From positions 124,001-188,000 of the forward strand of contig CAVBQS010000010.1 in the NCBI GenBank assembly GCA_963597615.1: DNA of 64,000 bases, given 5' to 3'. Of this stretch, positions 1 through 8,541 are shown piece by piece. This DNA comes from CAKRJP01 sp963597615 (GTDB taxonomy: Bacteria > Bacillota > Clostridia > Lachnospirales > Lachnospiraceae). Every line of letters begins with the position of its first letter. Position 1 is the first letter of the stretch. A program made the translations under genes and the position numbers. The notes under the pieces were generated by a model that saw nothing but the letters and a program-made list of their open reading frames with translations, did not search any database and was not told the origin of the DNA.

Positions 1-822
1 ACCGGCGGCCATGCCTGGGAGGAAGTCGAACAGGTAGACGGTCCTTGGGAGGTTCGAAAGGAAATCCGTAAGCAGGTAAGAGACGGGGCTGAATGGGTAA
101 AGGTTCTTACTACCCACAGAACCCACACTCCAGAGTTGACCCAGGAAGAATTAGATGCCGCCGTAGATGAGTGCCACAGAAGAGGCATTAAATGTGGTGT
201 TCATGCAGGAACCAATCCTGGAATCCAAATGTGTATTAATGCAGGCTTTGATACCATCGAGCATGCCACCTTTATGACTTTGGATCACGCAAAGCAAATG
301 GCAGAAAAAGGCATTGCTTGGACTCCTACTATTATGGCCTATACCCTGCTTTATGATATTTGCAAGGAAAGCATGGAAAAACATGCAGGGGCTCCTGTAA
401 ATGATCCTGTAATGCAAAAAGAACTAAAAGACTACCAGTACTTTGAGCCTGCTTACAAGGCCTACAGAGATCACTTTAAGGAGTTTTATGATACTGGAGT
501 TACCGTAATTGCAGGAACTGATATGGTTATGTACCAGTCTCCTCTCCTGCCTCTTCCAAGAGAACTTCAGTACATGGTTGAATACGGAATCACACCAATT
601 CAGGCCATTCAGACTGCAACTTCTAACCCAGCCAAGGTTTTAGGAGTAGAAAATGAACGAGGCCTTGTAAAAGAGGGATTAGACGCCGACCTTCTGGTGG
701 TAGGGGGAGATCTAAGCAAAGATATCACCTGTCTCAATGATGTGAAATTAGTAACCTTAGGGGGCAAACGTGTATTTGAGGATGGGGTTCGCTATGTAGG
801 AACTACAAATATGTTTATGTAA
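1..822 (+). CDS. Metal-dependent amidohydrolase, C-terminal part
   Basis: The reading frame is open from base 1, so the gene enters from the left; 273 residues are visible. It resembles the imidazolonepropionase/Xaa-Pro dipeptidase branch of the amidohydrolase superfamily, which hydrolyses C-N bonds with a metal centre in a TIM barrel. Visible metal-site candidates are a Lys in WVKVLTT (possible carboxylated Lys), His in GVHAGTNPG, His in TIEHATF and Asp in IAGTDMVM, followed by the usual C-terminal stretch TATSNPAKVLGV and GLDADLLVVGGD that closes the beta-sandwich. The first metal ligands (HxH) lie outside the window. The substrate cannot be told from sequence. A strong hairpin follows the stop, so this is the last gene of its transcript. 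Confidence 0.85.
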   Translation, partial: TGGHAWEEVEQVDGPWEVRKEIRKQVRDGAEWVKVLTTHRTHTPELTQEELDAAVDECHRRGIKCGVHAGTNPGIQMCINAGFDTIEHATFMTLDHAKQMAEKGIAWTPTIMAYTLLYDICKESMEKHAGAPVNDPVMQKELKDYQYFEPAYKAYRDHFKEFYDTGVTVIAGTDMVMYQSPLLPLPRELQYMVEYGITPIQAIQTATSNPAKVLGVENERGLVKEGLDADLLVVGGDLSKDITCLNDVKLVTLGGKRVFEDGVRYVGTTNMFM

Positions 823-852
823 TCCTCTAAAAACCTACAATTTTAAAATTCC

Positions 853-889
853 AAAAAAGGGAACGGCATTTTTCTTGCCGTTCCCTTTT
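853..889. terminator. Bidirectional intrinsic terminator
   Basis: A 14-bp stem (855-868 with 876-889) encloses a short T-rich loop. It has A-tracts on its left and T-tracts on its right, so it can stop transcription of the amidohydrolase gene on the plus strand and of the leuA-like gene on the minus strand, whose stop codon is at 901. Confidence 0.9.
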
Positions 890-900
890 ATATCTAATTT

Positions 901-2889
901 TTATTTTTGATTTCTAAACTGCATTGGAGTCATCTCATAGGCTTTCTTAAAGAGACGATTAAAATGCTCTACATTCTGATATCCCACGGTCAGTGCAATG
1001 TTTTCTACTGTCATATTGCTGCTTTTTAGGAGGGCTCTAGCTTTCTTTAAACGAATCTTTTTTACTAGATCCCCAAAGGTCATACCAGATTTTTCTTTAA
1101 TGTATTTTGACAGATAAGGCTTAGATAAATAGAACTTTTCTGCCAAATCGTCCAAGGTAATATCTATATAGTTGGCCTGAATATAGTTCATAATCTCGAT
1201 CATACGAGGGTCTTTTACCCCGTCCTTGCTGGCCAGTTCGTCTAATTTATTGACTGCCACAATCAAGGCTTCAACAGAAGCTTTAATAATATCGGCGTCA
1301 ATACCAACCCCCCACTGCATCTTTCCTTCTCTCAAAACTCCAACATAGGCAACTGCCTTAGAGGAAGATCCCTTAGTCAAAGAATGTTCCTCATAGAAGG
1401 ATAATTCGTAGCTAATACCAAAATACTGTTTAATCGCATTACTTACTGCATCTAAACGTCCGTTGCCGATAGCTGTTATTACATGATTTTCTCCGCCATG
1501 GGAAATGGTTACTTCTGCTGTAATTCCATTAACTTGCTTAAAGTGACACTCATCTACATGGAAGACAGACTTTGTATTAATATAGTGGTCTGAGAAAATC
1601 TGATATACCCAGTCAGGGGTCAATTCCTTGTGAGCCTTGTCCGATACATCCTTAACCATGTAGCCTACTTCCTCACGCATCTTCTGAGGCAAGTTAAATC
1701 CATAAGCCTGATTTAAAATGTAGCTTACGCCACCTTTTCCTGATTGACTGTTGATACGGATTACATCAGAATCATATTTTCTTCCTACATCCTGAGGATC
1801 AATTGGAAGATAAGGCACAGTCCACTCCTCTAAATTCTTCTCTTCTCTCCAAGCCATTCCCTTTGCAATAGCATCTTGATGAGATCCAGAGAAGGCTGTA
1901 AATACCAAATCTCCGGCGTATGGTGTACGCTCATATACATGCATTCTTGTAAGCTTCTCGTAAGTTGCGCGAATTCGCTGCATGTCAGAAAAATCCAGTT
2001 TTGGATCTACGCCGTGAGAATACATATTCATTCCCAAGGTTACTACATCCACATTACCTGTACGCTCACCATTTCCAAAAAGAGTTCCCTCTACACGGTC
2101 AGCGCCTGCTAAAACACCAAGTTCTGCAGTGGCTACACCAGTTCCCCGGTCATTGTGGGGATGAATACTAAGTACCACACTGTCTCTGTAAGCCAAATGT
2201 TTGTGTACATACTCTAACTGGGTAGCAAATACATGAGGCATGGCATTCTCTACTGTGGTAGGAATATTAATAATAGCTTTATTATCAGCCGTTGGTTTCC
2301 AAACATCCAAAACTGCATTACAAACTTCCACTGCATAGTCGATCTCAGTTCCTGAGAAGCTTTCCGGACTATACTCGAAGGTGAAATTACCATCGGTTTC
2401 AGAAGCTAACTGATTTAAAAGCTTTGCTCCGTCAATGGCAATCTGCTTAATTTGCTCTTTATCCTTCTTAAATACCTGCTCTCTTTGAGCCACTGAGGTG
2501 GAATTATATACATGGATAACTGCATGGGGAGCTCCCTTTACAGCCTCAAAAGTTCTCTTAATAATATGTTCTCTAGCCTGGGTTAAAACCTGAACCGTAA
2601 CATCATCAGGAATCATGTTTTTCTCAATCAAAGTTCTCATAAACTGATATTCTGTTTCAGAAGCTGCCGGAAAACCTACTTCAATTTCTTTAAATCCGAT
2701 ATCTACCAGCAACTGGAAAAACTCCAATTTTTCATCCAAGCTCATAGGCTCGATCAATGACTGATTTCCATCTCTAAGATCTACGCTGCACCAGATAGGA
2801 GCCTCTGTAATGGTCTCTTTTTTTACCCAATCATAGGTAATCTCTGGTGGCATAAAATACGGTTTTTTATATTTTTTTAAGTTCATCAT
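901..2889 (-). CDS. leuA: 2-isopropylmalate synthase fused to a C-terminal AraC-type HTH domain
   Basis: The enzyme condenses acetyl-CoA with 2-oxoisovalerate, the first committed step of leucine synthesis. Residues about 30-310 are the catalytic barrel: SVDLRDGNQS (35-44), HPHNDRGTG (243-251) with the metal-binding His pair, and GNGERTGNVD (272-281). Residues about 440-555 match the LeuA regulatory domain, the leucine feedback site in known enzymes. The protein is 662 residues, longer than the roughly 550-560 of this subtype, and the extra part (about 560-662) is a double helix-turn-helix of the AraC family: ITLDDLAEKFYLSKPYLSKY, then MTVENIALTVGYQNVEHFNR and a final MTPMQFR. The frame is uninterrupted, so the fusion is real in this sequence. 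GAGG lies 8 bases before the ATG. The gene is monocistronic, with its own promoter and terminator. Fusion of a leucine-sensing enzyme to a DNA-binding domain suggests, by inference, a dual enzyme and regulator. Confidence 0.93.
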   Translation of the reverse strand: MMNLKKYKKPYFMPPEITYDWVKKETITEAPIWCSVDLRDGNQSLIEPMSLDEKLEFFQLLVDIGFKEIEVGFPAASETEYQFMRTLIEKNMIPDDVTVQVLTQAREHIIKRTFEAVKGAPHAVIHVYNSTSVAQREQVFKKDKEQIKQIAIDGAKLLNQLASETDGNFTFEYSPESFSGTEIDYAVEVCNAVLDVWKPTADNKAIINIPTTVENAMPHVFATQLEYVHKHLAYRDSVVLSIHPHNDRGTGVATAELGVLAGADRVEGTLFGNGERTGNVDVVTLGMNMYSHGVDPKLDFSDMQRIRATYEKLTRMHVYERTPYAGDLVFTAFSGSHQDAIAKGMAWREEKNLEEWTVPYLPIDPQDVGRKYDSDVIRINSQSGKGGVSYILNQAYGFNLPQKMREEVGYMVKDVSDKAHKELTPDWVYQIFSDHYINTKSVFHVDECHFKQVNGITAEVTISHGGENHVITAIGNGRLDAVSNAIKQYFGISYELSFYEEHSLTKGSSSKAVAYVGVLREGKMQWGVGIDADIIKASVEALIVAVNKLDELASKDGVKDPRMIEIMNYIQANYIDITLDDLAEKFYLSKPYLSKYIKEKSGMTFGDLVKKIRLKKARALLKSSNMTVENIALTVGYQNVEHFNRLFKKAYEMTPMQFRNQK

Positions 2890-2915
2890 ATCTTTATCCT
2901 CTTTTCTATTGAAAT

Positions 2916-2944
2916 ATCATAATATTAATCAAAAACCTTGTCTT
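2916..2944 (-). promoter_or_regulatory. Candidate promoter of leuA-araC fusion gene
   Basis: Read on the minus strand, AAGACA (2939-2944) and TATGAT (2916-2921) are separated by 17 bases, 27 bases upstream of the start codon. The -35 matches consensus in 4 of 6 positions, so this is moderate evidence. Confidence 0.5.
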
Positions 2945-2950
2945 TTTTTA

Positions 2951-2965
2951 AGACTTCTCTAGTCT
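2951..2965. promoter_or_regulatory. Perfect inverted repeat next to the leuA promoter
   Basis: AGACT-TCTCT-AGTCT is a perfect 5-bp inverted repeat with a 5-base spacer, directly upstream of the predicted -35 of the leuA fusion gene. It could be an operator; no protein is assigned. Confidence 0.35.
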
Positions 2966-2978
2966 ATCATAGGTCCTC

Positions 2979-3013
2979 AAAAAAGGAAAGTGATGAATTT
3001 AATCACTTTCCTT
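2979..3013 (-). terminator. Terminator of rhomboid-like gene
   Basis: A 12-bp stem (2983-2994 with 3002-3013) is followed on the minus strand by a run of six T. It lies 36 bases after the stop codon of the rhomboid-like gene. Confidence 0.9.
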
Positions 3014-3048
3014 GATGTTTTTTAATCTTTTGTTTGAATTGTTTTTCT

Positions 3049-3918
3049 TTATTTCACATGCTGATGGGTAAAGAGATGATCCTGACAATACTCATAGTTT
3101 CCATTGCATTTAGAACAATATCTAAATTCCAGGCTACTATCATCTAATTCGGTACGCCCACATACAGCACAACGATGTTTTGCTCCGCCAGCATAAGTAT
3201 TCTGGGGGCTTGCCTGGCTAGTCTGCCTTTTAAATTTCTGTCTTCTTGCAAATTGCTTTGGATTATACTTTTGGGCCTTCCTGGTGCTAAAGAAAAAGAT
3301 CAGGAAATTTAAGACAGAAAGCACTGCAGCTACTGCATTGGCTCTATAGTAAACTCCATAAGCTGCACTTCCTCCGTAGGCAGGTAGGAAAGCTTGTACA
3401 ATGGCATAAAGGAAATAGAGCCCGTCCACTACTGCCAGCCATTTAGCCTTAATAGGAATAATCATAAATAATAAAAATTCTAAATCTGGATAAAGGGCTG
3501 CAAAGGCAAAGAACAGGGACATATTCAAGTACCAGGTATCCATGGTAAGGTTGACCCCGGTAACCAGGTAAATCAAAAGAGCTGCAATCACCTCAAAAAA
3601 CATACCGGAAAAAAAGTAAAGATTAAATTTAAAGGCTCCCCAAACACGCTCCAATTGAATCCCCAACATGTAATACATGTAAAGGACAAATACAATAAAA
3701 ATCAGGCTGGTAGAAGGCGGATTAATAATAAAGGTGAAAATCCTCCAAACCTGTCCCTTTAAAATGGCTGCCGCATTGAGACTTAGATATTGATAGTAGA
3801 ATGCAGGATTTACCAAATCAAGAAAAAATCCTGCAGCGTACAATATAATAATATAGATCATAAGATTTGGAATGGCATACCTTCCAAACTTCCGCTCTAA
3901 TTTATTCAACCAATTCAT
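3049..3918 (-). CDS. Rhomboid-like membrane protein with C-terminal zinc ribbon
   Basis: The 289-residue protein has about six hydrophobic segments laid out as in the rhomboid fold, then a basic linker and a zinc-ribbon-like tail with CAVCG and a second Cys pair YCSKC, ending in a His/Asp/Cys-rich stretch (YCQDHLFTHQH). Rhomboid proteases use a Ser in GxSG and a His in a later membrane helix. At the expected places here one reads LNMSLFFAF and RANAVAAVL, so the GxSG motif and the catalytic His are not seen; it may be a pseudoprotease like derlins. The start was set at the ATG preceded by AGGAG at 9 bases; an in-frame upstream start at 3951 lacks such a site. It is transcribed alone, divergent from the activase gene. 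The function is unknown. Confidence 0.75.
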   Translation of the reverse strand: MNWLNKLERKFGRYAIPNLMIYIIILYAAGFFLDLVNPAFYYQYLSLNAAAILKGQVWRIFTFIINPPSTSLIFIVFVLYMYYMLGIQLERVWGAFKFNLYFFSGMFFEVIAALLIYLVTGVNLTMDTWYLNMSLFFAFAALYPDLEFLLFMIIPIKAKWLAVVDGLYFLYAIVQAFLPAYGGSAAYGVYYRANAVAAVLSVLNFLIFFFSTRKAQKYNPKQFARRQKFKRQTSQASPQNTYAGGAKHRCAVCGRTELDDSSLEFRYCSKCNGNYEYCQDHLFTHQHVK

Positions 3919-3975
3919 ATTTACAAACTCCTTTTCGTGATTTTTGGTCAATGCTGTACTTACATATTCTTTTTT

Positions 3976-4004
3976 ATTCTATCTATCCCATCTTTCTTTG
4001 TCAA
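3976..4004 (-). promoter_or_regulatory. Promoter of rhomboid-like gene
   Basis: On the minus strand TTGACA (3999-4004), a 17-base spacer and TAGAAT (3976-3981). It sits about 58 bases upstream of the start codon chosen. Confidence 0.85.
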
Positions 4005-4127
4005 TGTAGCCTAATACAAATTCACGGACATTTCATCTTCCCTTTATAAAGTTTTCATCTATTGGCTTAAGATATTTTTTTCTTAATTTTCTTTACGGTT
4101 TCTTAACAACTCTTTCTTCTTTTCAAA

Positions 4128-4156
4128 TTGACATTTAAATTCTTTTGTCGCATAAT
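4128..4156 (+). promoter_or_regulatory. Promoter of the giant activase gene
   Basis: TTGACA (4128-4133), 17-base spacer, CATAAT (4151-4156). It lies 70 bases upstream of the ATG. Together with the minus-strand promoter it fills the 308-base divergent intergenic region; the rest of that region is T-rich with no other clear element. Confidence 0.85.
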
Positions 4157-4226
4157 ATGTAATGTTTGCTCAAACACATATTAATAAGAAGAAATAAATA
4201 TTTTTTAGAAAACGAGGTTATTGTTT

Positions 4227-7200
4227 ATGAATCAAAATTTATATACTTTAGGCATTGATATTGGTTCAACTACAGTAAAAATCGCCCTGTTAGATAAAGA
4301 AAAACAGGTAGTATTTTCCGATTATGAAAGACATTTTGCCAATATTCAGGAGACCTTGTCCGGCCTTTTGGAGCGTGCAATTGCTAAGGTTGGAAAAGTG
4401 ACTGCCTCTCCGGTAATCACTGGTTCCGGCGGACTTACCCTTGCTAAGCACTTAGGGGTTCCTTTTGTTCAGGAAGTTGTAGCAGTTTCCACTGCCCTTC
4501 AGGATTATGCGCCTCAGACAGATGTTGCCATAGAGCTTGGTGGCGAAGACGCTAAGATCATTTATTTTGAAGGCGGCAATATTGAACAGCGTATGAACGG
4601 TGTTTGTGCCGGTGGTACTGGTTCCTTTATTGACCAGATGGCTTCTCTTTTACAGACAGATGCCTCTGGATTAAATGCTTATGCTAAAAATTATCAGGCT
4701 CTTTATACTATCGCTGCCCGTTGTGGTGTATTTGCAAAGACAGATATTCAACCCTTAATAAATGACGGTGCTTCCAGAGAGGATTTGGCCGCTTCTATTT
4801 TCCAGGCAGTGGTAAATCAGACCATCAGTGGTTTGGCCTGTGGTAAACCTATTCGGGGACATGTAGCCTTTTTAGGTGGCCCTTTACACTTCTTATCTGA
4901 GCTTAAAGCTGCTTTTGTAAGAACCCTAAACCTAGATACGGAACATACCATAGCTCCAGATAATTCTCATTTATTTGCAGCCATTGGATCTGCCTTAAAT
5001 TCAAAGCAGGATACACCAGTGTCCCTTTTGGATATGCAAAAGCGTTTGGAAGGCAAGATTACCATGGAGTTTGAGGTAGACCGTCTGGATCCTCTTTTTG
5101 CTAATAATGGGGAATGGGACGAATTCAACCAACGCCATGATGAACACAAGGTTCCTGTAGGTGATCTGTCATCCTATTCTGGAAAAGCATTTTTAGGAAT
5201 CGATGCAGGATCTACCACTACCAAGGCCGCCTTAGTTGGGGAAGATGGGACCCTTTTATACTCCTTCTATCACAATAATGACGGAGACCCTTTAGGTACT
5301 ACTATTTCCGCAATTAAAGATATTTACTCTAAGTTGCCAAAAAATGTAGAAATTGTTCATTCCTGCTCCACAGGATATGGAGAGGCCTTGATCAAAGCAG
5401 CTCTTCTTTTAGACGAAGGAGAGGTAGAGACCATTGCCCACTACTATGCCGCGGCCTACTTTGAGCCGGATGTAGATTGTATCTTGGACATTGGTGGCCA
5501 GGATATGAAGTGTATCAAGATTAAAAACCAAACCGTGGACAGCGTACAGTTAAACGAAGCTTGTTCTTCAGGATGTGGTTCCTTTATTGAGACCTTTGCC
5601 AAGTCCCTAAACTTTACGGTACAGGATTTTGCCAAGGAAGCACTTTTTGCAGAGCATCCTATTGACCTTGGTACCCGCTGTACCGTATTTATGAATTCTA
5701 AGGTAAAGCAGGCCCAAAAGGAAGGTGCCTCTGTTGCTGATATTTCTGCCGGCCTTGCCTACTCTGTAATAAAGAATGCCTTATTTAAGGTTATTAAGGT
5801 ATCGGATGCCTCTGAATTAGGAAAACACATTGTAGTTCAGGGTGGTACTTTCTACAACAACGCTGTTCTTCGAAGCTTTGAGAAGATTGCAAATTGTCAG
5901 GCAGTACGTCCAGACATTGCCGGTATTATGGGAGCCTTTGGTGCTGCCTTAATTGCTAGAGAGCGCTACGACGAAGCTCAGGGCACCAGCATGTTGCCAA
6001 TCAGTGCCATTGAAGCTATGGAATACTCTACCACCATGACCAAGTGTCGCGGATGTACCAACAACTGTCGTCTTACCATTAATCACTTTAGTGGCGGCCG
6101 TAGATTTATTACTGGTAACCGCTGTGAGCGAGGTCTTGGAAAAGAGAAAACAAAAAACAAGCTTCCAAATCTTTTTGACTATAAGATGCATCGGTATTTT
6201 GACTACCAACCTTTAGATGTCAGCGAAGCCAGCAGAGGAAGTATTGGAATTCCAAGAGTTCTAAATATGTATGAGAACTATCCATTCTGGTTTACATTTT
6301 TTAATAAACTAGGATTTCGAGTAGTCCTCTCTCCTGCTTCGACAAGAAAGATTTACGAACTGGGTATTGAATCTATCCCTAGTGAGTCCGAGTGTTACCC
6401 TGCAAAACTTGCCCATGGACACGTGCAGTGGCTCATTAACAAAAACGTAAGACGGATTTTCTATCCAAGTATTCCTTATGAGAGAAAGGAATTTTCCGAG
6501 GCTAACAATCACTATAACTGCCCCATTGTTACCTCCTACCCAGAAAATATTAAAAACAACATTGATGCCATTGTAAATGGACAGGTTGATTTTATTCATC
6601 CTTTTATCTCTTTTGAAAATGAGGACACCATTAGCTACGCATTAATTGAAACTTTCTCTGACAAATATAAGATTCCTCAAAGTGAAATTAGAGAAGCAGT
6701 ACATTTAGCTTGGATTGAACTTGCATCTGCAAGAGAAGATATGAGAAGAAAAGGGGAGGAAACCATTGAATTCCTTCAAAAGACCGGTAATCATGGAATC
6801 GTATTAGCGGGACGCCCTTACCATATTGATCCGGAAATTCATCATGGCTTACCTGAGATGATCAATTCCTACAATATTGCTGTTTTAACAGAGGATTCCA
6901 TTTCTCATTTAAATCCTGCGGAGCATCCTTTAAATGTTATGGACCAGTGGATGTACCACTCCAGACTCTATGCAGCAGCCAATTATGTTAAAACCGTAGA
7001 CTTCTTAGATCTCATTCAGCTAAATTCTTTTGGATGCGGTCTGGATGCAGTTACCACGGATCAGGTGGCTGACATTTTAAATAATTCAGGGAAGATTTAT
7101 ACCACCTTAAAGATCGATGAAGTTAATAACTTAGGTGCTGCAAGAATCCGTGTTCGTTCTCTCTTAGCTGCTCTTCGAGTAAGAAAGACAAGAAACGAAA

Positions 7201-8465
7201 CCAGACAGATTCGCTCTGCAGCCATTGAGAAGGTACCTTTCACCAAGGCAATGCGAAAAGACTACACCATCCTTTGTCCACAGATGTCTCCTATCCATTT
7301 TAATATTTTGGAAGCGGCATTTAATGCATCTGGATACAATTTAGAAGTTCTTCCTAATGACAACAAGCATTCTGTAGATGTAGGACTTAAATACGTAAAT
7401 AATGATGCTTGCTACCCATCTCTTATGGTAGTAGGTCAGATTATGGAAGCAATTCTTTCCGGCAGATATGATACCGATAAAATCGCTGTAATTATCAGCC
7501 AAACCGGTGGTGGTTGTCGTGCTTCTAACTATATCGGATTTATCCGTAAAGCCCTCCACAAGGCAGGTTACGGACACATTCCGGTAATCTCCATTAACCT
7601 TAGCGGTTTGGAAGGCAATCCTGGATTTAAGATCACCCCTGGATTGGTACTTCGCGGTCTTTATGCTGCAGTATTTGGAGACATTTTCATGAAATGTGTA
7701 TACCGCATGCGACCTTACGAAGCAGTACCAGGAACCGTTAATGCCCTTCATGAGAAATGGGAAAAGGTTTGTAAAGAGTTTGTCTCCCTAAAATATCCTA
7801 CAAGATATGGCTTTAAGAGACTTTGTCAGGACATTATCCATGACTTTGACAATGTAGAAACTTTGGATATTAAAAAACCAAGAGTTGGTGTGGTAGGAGA
7901 AATTCTAGTTAAATTTTTACCTGCAGCCAACAACTATCTGGTAGAACTCTTGGAGCATGAGGGAGCCGAGGCCGTAGTCCCTGATCTTTTGGATTTCTTA
8001 TACTACAGCTTCTATAATCAAAACTTTAAGGTAGAAAAATTAGGCTTTGCAAAATCAAAAGCTAGAATTGCCAACTTAGGAATCAAGGCTATGGATTGGT
8101 TTAGAGCCCCTGCCACAAAAGCCTTTAAAAACAGCAAGCATTTTGATCCACCTACAGATATTAGGGAGCTTGGAAAAATGGCTTCTGATATTGTATCTCT
8201 TGGAAATCAAACAGGGGAAGGTTGGTTCTTAACAGGAGAAATGTTAGAACTAATTCACGGTGGAGTTCCTAACATTGTTTGTACCCAGCCTTTTGCATGC
8301 TTGCCAAACCATGTAGTAGGCAAGGGTGTTATTAAAGAGTTAAGACGACGTTATCCTCAGTCCAATGTAGTGGCTATTGACTTTGATCCGGGAGCCAGTG
8401 AAGTTAATCAGTTGAATCGTATTAAATTAATGCTTTCAACAGCCAACAAAAATTTAGGTCTATAA
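4227..8465 (+). CDS. Giant acyl-CoA dehydratase activase-related protein (BadF-BadF-DUF2229)
   Basis: This 1412-residue protein belongs to the family of large activase-like proteins related to HgdC, the ATP-dependent Fe-S electron donor of 2-hydroxyacyl-CoA dehydratases. It holds two tandem BadF/BadG-type ATPase domains, starting at GIDIGSTTVKIAL and near residue 324 at GIDAGSTTTKAAL. Each has its cluster-type Cys loop, NGVCAGGTGSF and NEACSSGCGSF. Near residue 604 comes a Cys-rich knuckle, CRGCTNNC, then a DUF2229-like region with SESECYPAKLAHGHV. The C-terminal part (NNDACYPSLMV, QTGGGCRASNY, CLPNHVVGKGV) resembles the dehydratase-side or HgdB-like fold. The ATG at 4227 follows GAGG by 9 bases. 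No dehydratase subunit gene lies beside it, so the partner is unknown; such proteins are common in Clostridia but their role is not settled. Confidence 0.88.
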   Translation: MNQNLYTLGIDIGSTTVKIALLDKEKQVVFSDYERHFANIQETLSGLLERAIAKVGKVTASPVITGSGGLTLAKHLGVPFVQEVVAVSTALQDYAPQTDVAIELGGEDAKIIYFEGGNIEQRMNGVCAGGTGSFIDQMASLLQTDASGLNAYAKNYQALYTIAARCGVFAKTDIQPLINDGASREDLAASIFQAVVNQTISGLACGKPIRGHVAFLGGPLHFLSELKAAFVRTLNLDTEHTIAPDNSHLFAAIGSALNSKQDTPVSLLDMQKRLEGKITMEFEVDRLDPLFANNGEWDEFNQRHDEHKVPVGDLSSYSGKAFLGIDAGSTTTKAALVGEDGTLLYSFYHNNDGDPLGTTISAIKDIYSKLPKNVEIVHSCSTGYGEALIKAALLLDEGEVETIAHYYAAAYFEPDVDCILDIGGQDMKCIKIKNQTVDSVQLNEACSSGCGSFIETFAKSLNFTVQDFAKEALFAEHPIDLGTRCTVFMNSKVKQAQKEGASVADISAGLAYSVIKNALFKVIKVSDASELGKHIVVQGGTFYNNAVLRSFEKIANCQAVRPDIAGIMGAFGAALIARERYDEAQGTSMLPISAIEAMEYSTTMTKCRGCTNNCRLTINHFSGGRRFITGNRCERGLGKEKTKNKLPNLFDYKMHRYFDYQPLDVSEASRGSIGIPRVLNMYENYPFWFTFFNKLGFRVVLSPASTRKIYELGIESIPSESECYPAKLAHGHVQWLINKNVRRIFYPSIPYERKEFSEANNHYNCPIVTSYPENIKNNIDAIVNGQVDFIHPFISFENEDTISYALIETFSDKYKIPQSEIREAVHLAWIELASAREDMRRKGEETIEFLQKTGNHGIVLAGRPYHIDPEIHHGLPEMINSYNIAVLTEDSISHLNPAEHPLNVMDQWMYHSRLYAAANYVKTVDFLDLIQLNSFGCGLDAVTTDQVADILNNSGKIYTTLKIDEVNNLGAARIRVRSLLAALRVRKTRNETRQIRSAAIEKVPFTKAMRKDYTILCPQMSPIHFNILEAAFNASGYNLEVLPNDNKHSVDVGLKYVNNDACYPSLMVVGQIMEAILSGRYDTDKIAVIISQTGGGCRASNYIGFIRKALHKAGYGHIPVISINLSGLEGNPGFKITPGLVLRGLYAAVFGDIFMKCVYRMRPYEAVPGTVNALHEKWEKVCKEFVSLKYPTRYGFKRLCQDIIHDFDNVETLDIKKPRVGVVGEILVKFLPAANNYLVELLEHEGAEAVVPDLLDFLYYSFYNQNFKVEKLGFAKSKARIANLGIKAMDWFRAPATKAFKNSKHFDPPTDIRELGKMASDIVSLGNQTGEGWFLTGEMLELIHGGVPNIVCTQPFACLPNHVVGKGVIKELRRRYPQSNVVAIDFDPGASEVNQLNRIKLMLSTANKNLGL

Positions 8466-8482
8466 CAGACCAGTAGTAGAAT

Positions 8483-8526
8483 AAAAAAGAAGAAGCGGTA
8501 GACCTTCCTACTGCTTCTTCTTTTTA
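8483..8526. terminator. Bidirectional terminator between activase gene and his operon
   Basis: A 13-bp stem (8489-8501 with 8508-8520, one G-T pair) is flanked by A6 on the left and T5 on the right, so it can end transcripts arriving from both sides. Confidence 0.9.
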
Positions 8527-8541
8527 TAAGTATATTTAATA

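Noticed and set aside
1876..2171. Small plus-strand frames opposite leuA
   Set aside because: Shadow frames of the leuA coding sequence, with no ribosome binding site.
6338..6345. Another TTCGACAA (0A box match)
   Set aside because: It is inside the coding sequence of the giant activase; about two chance matches per 64 kb are expected.
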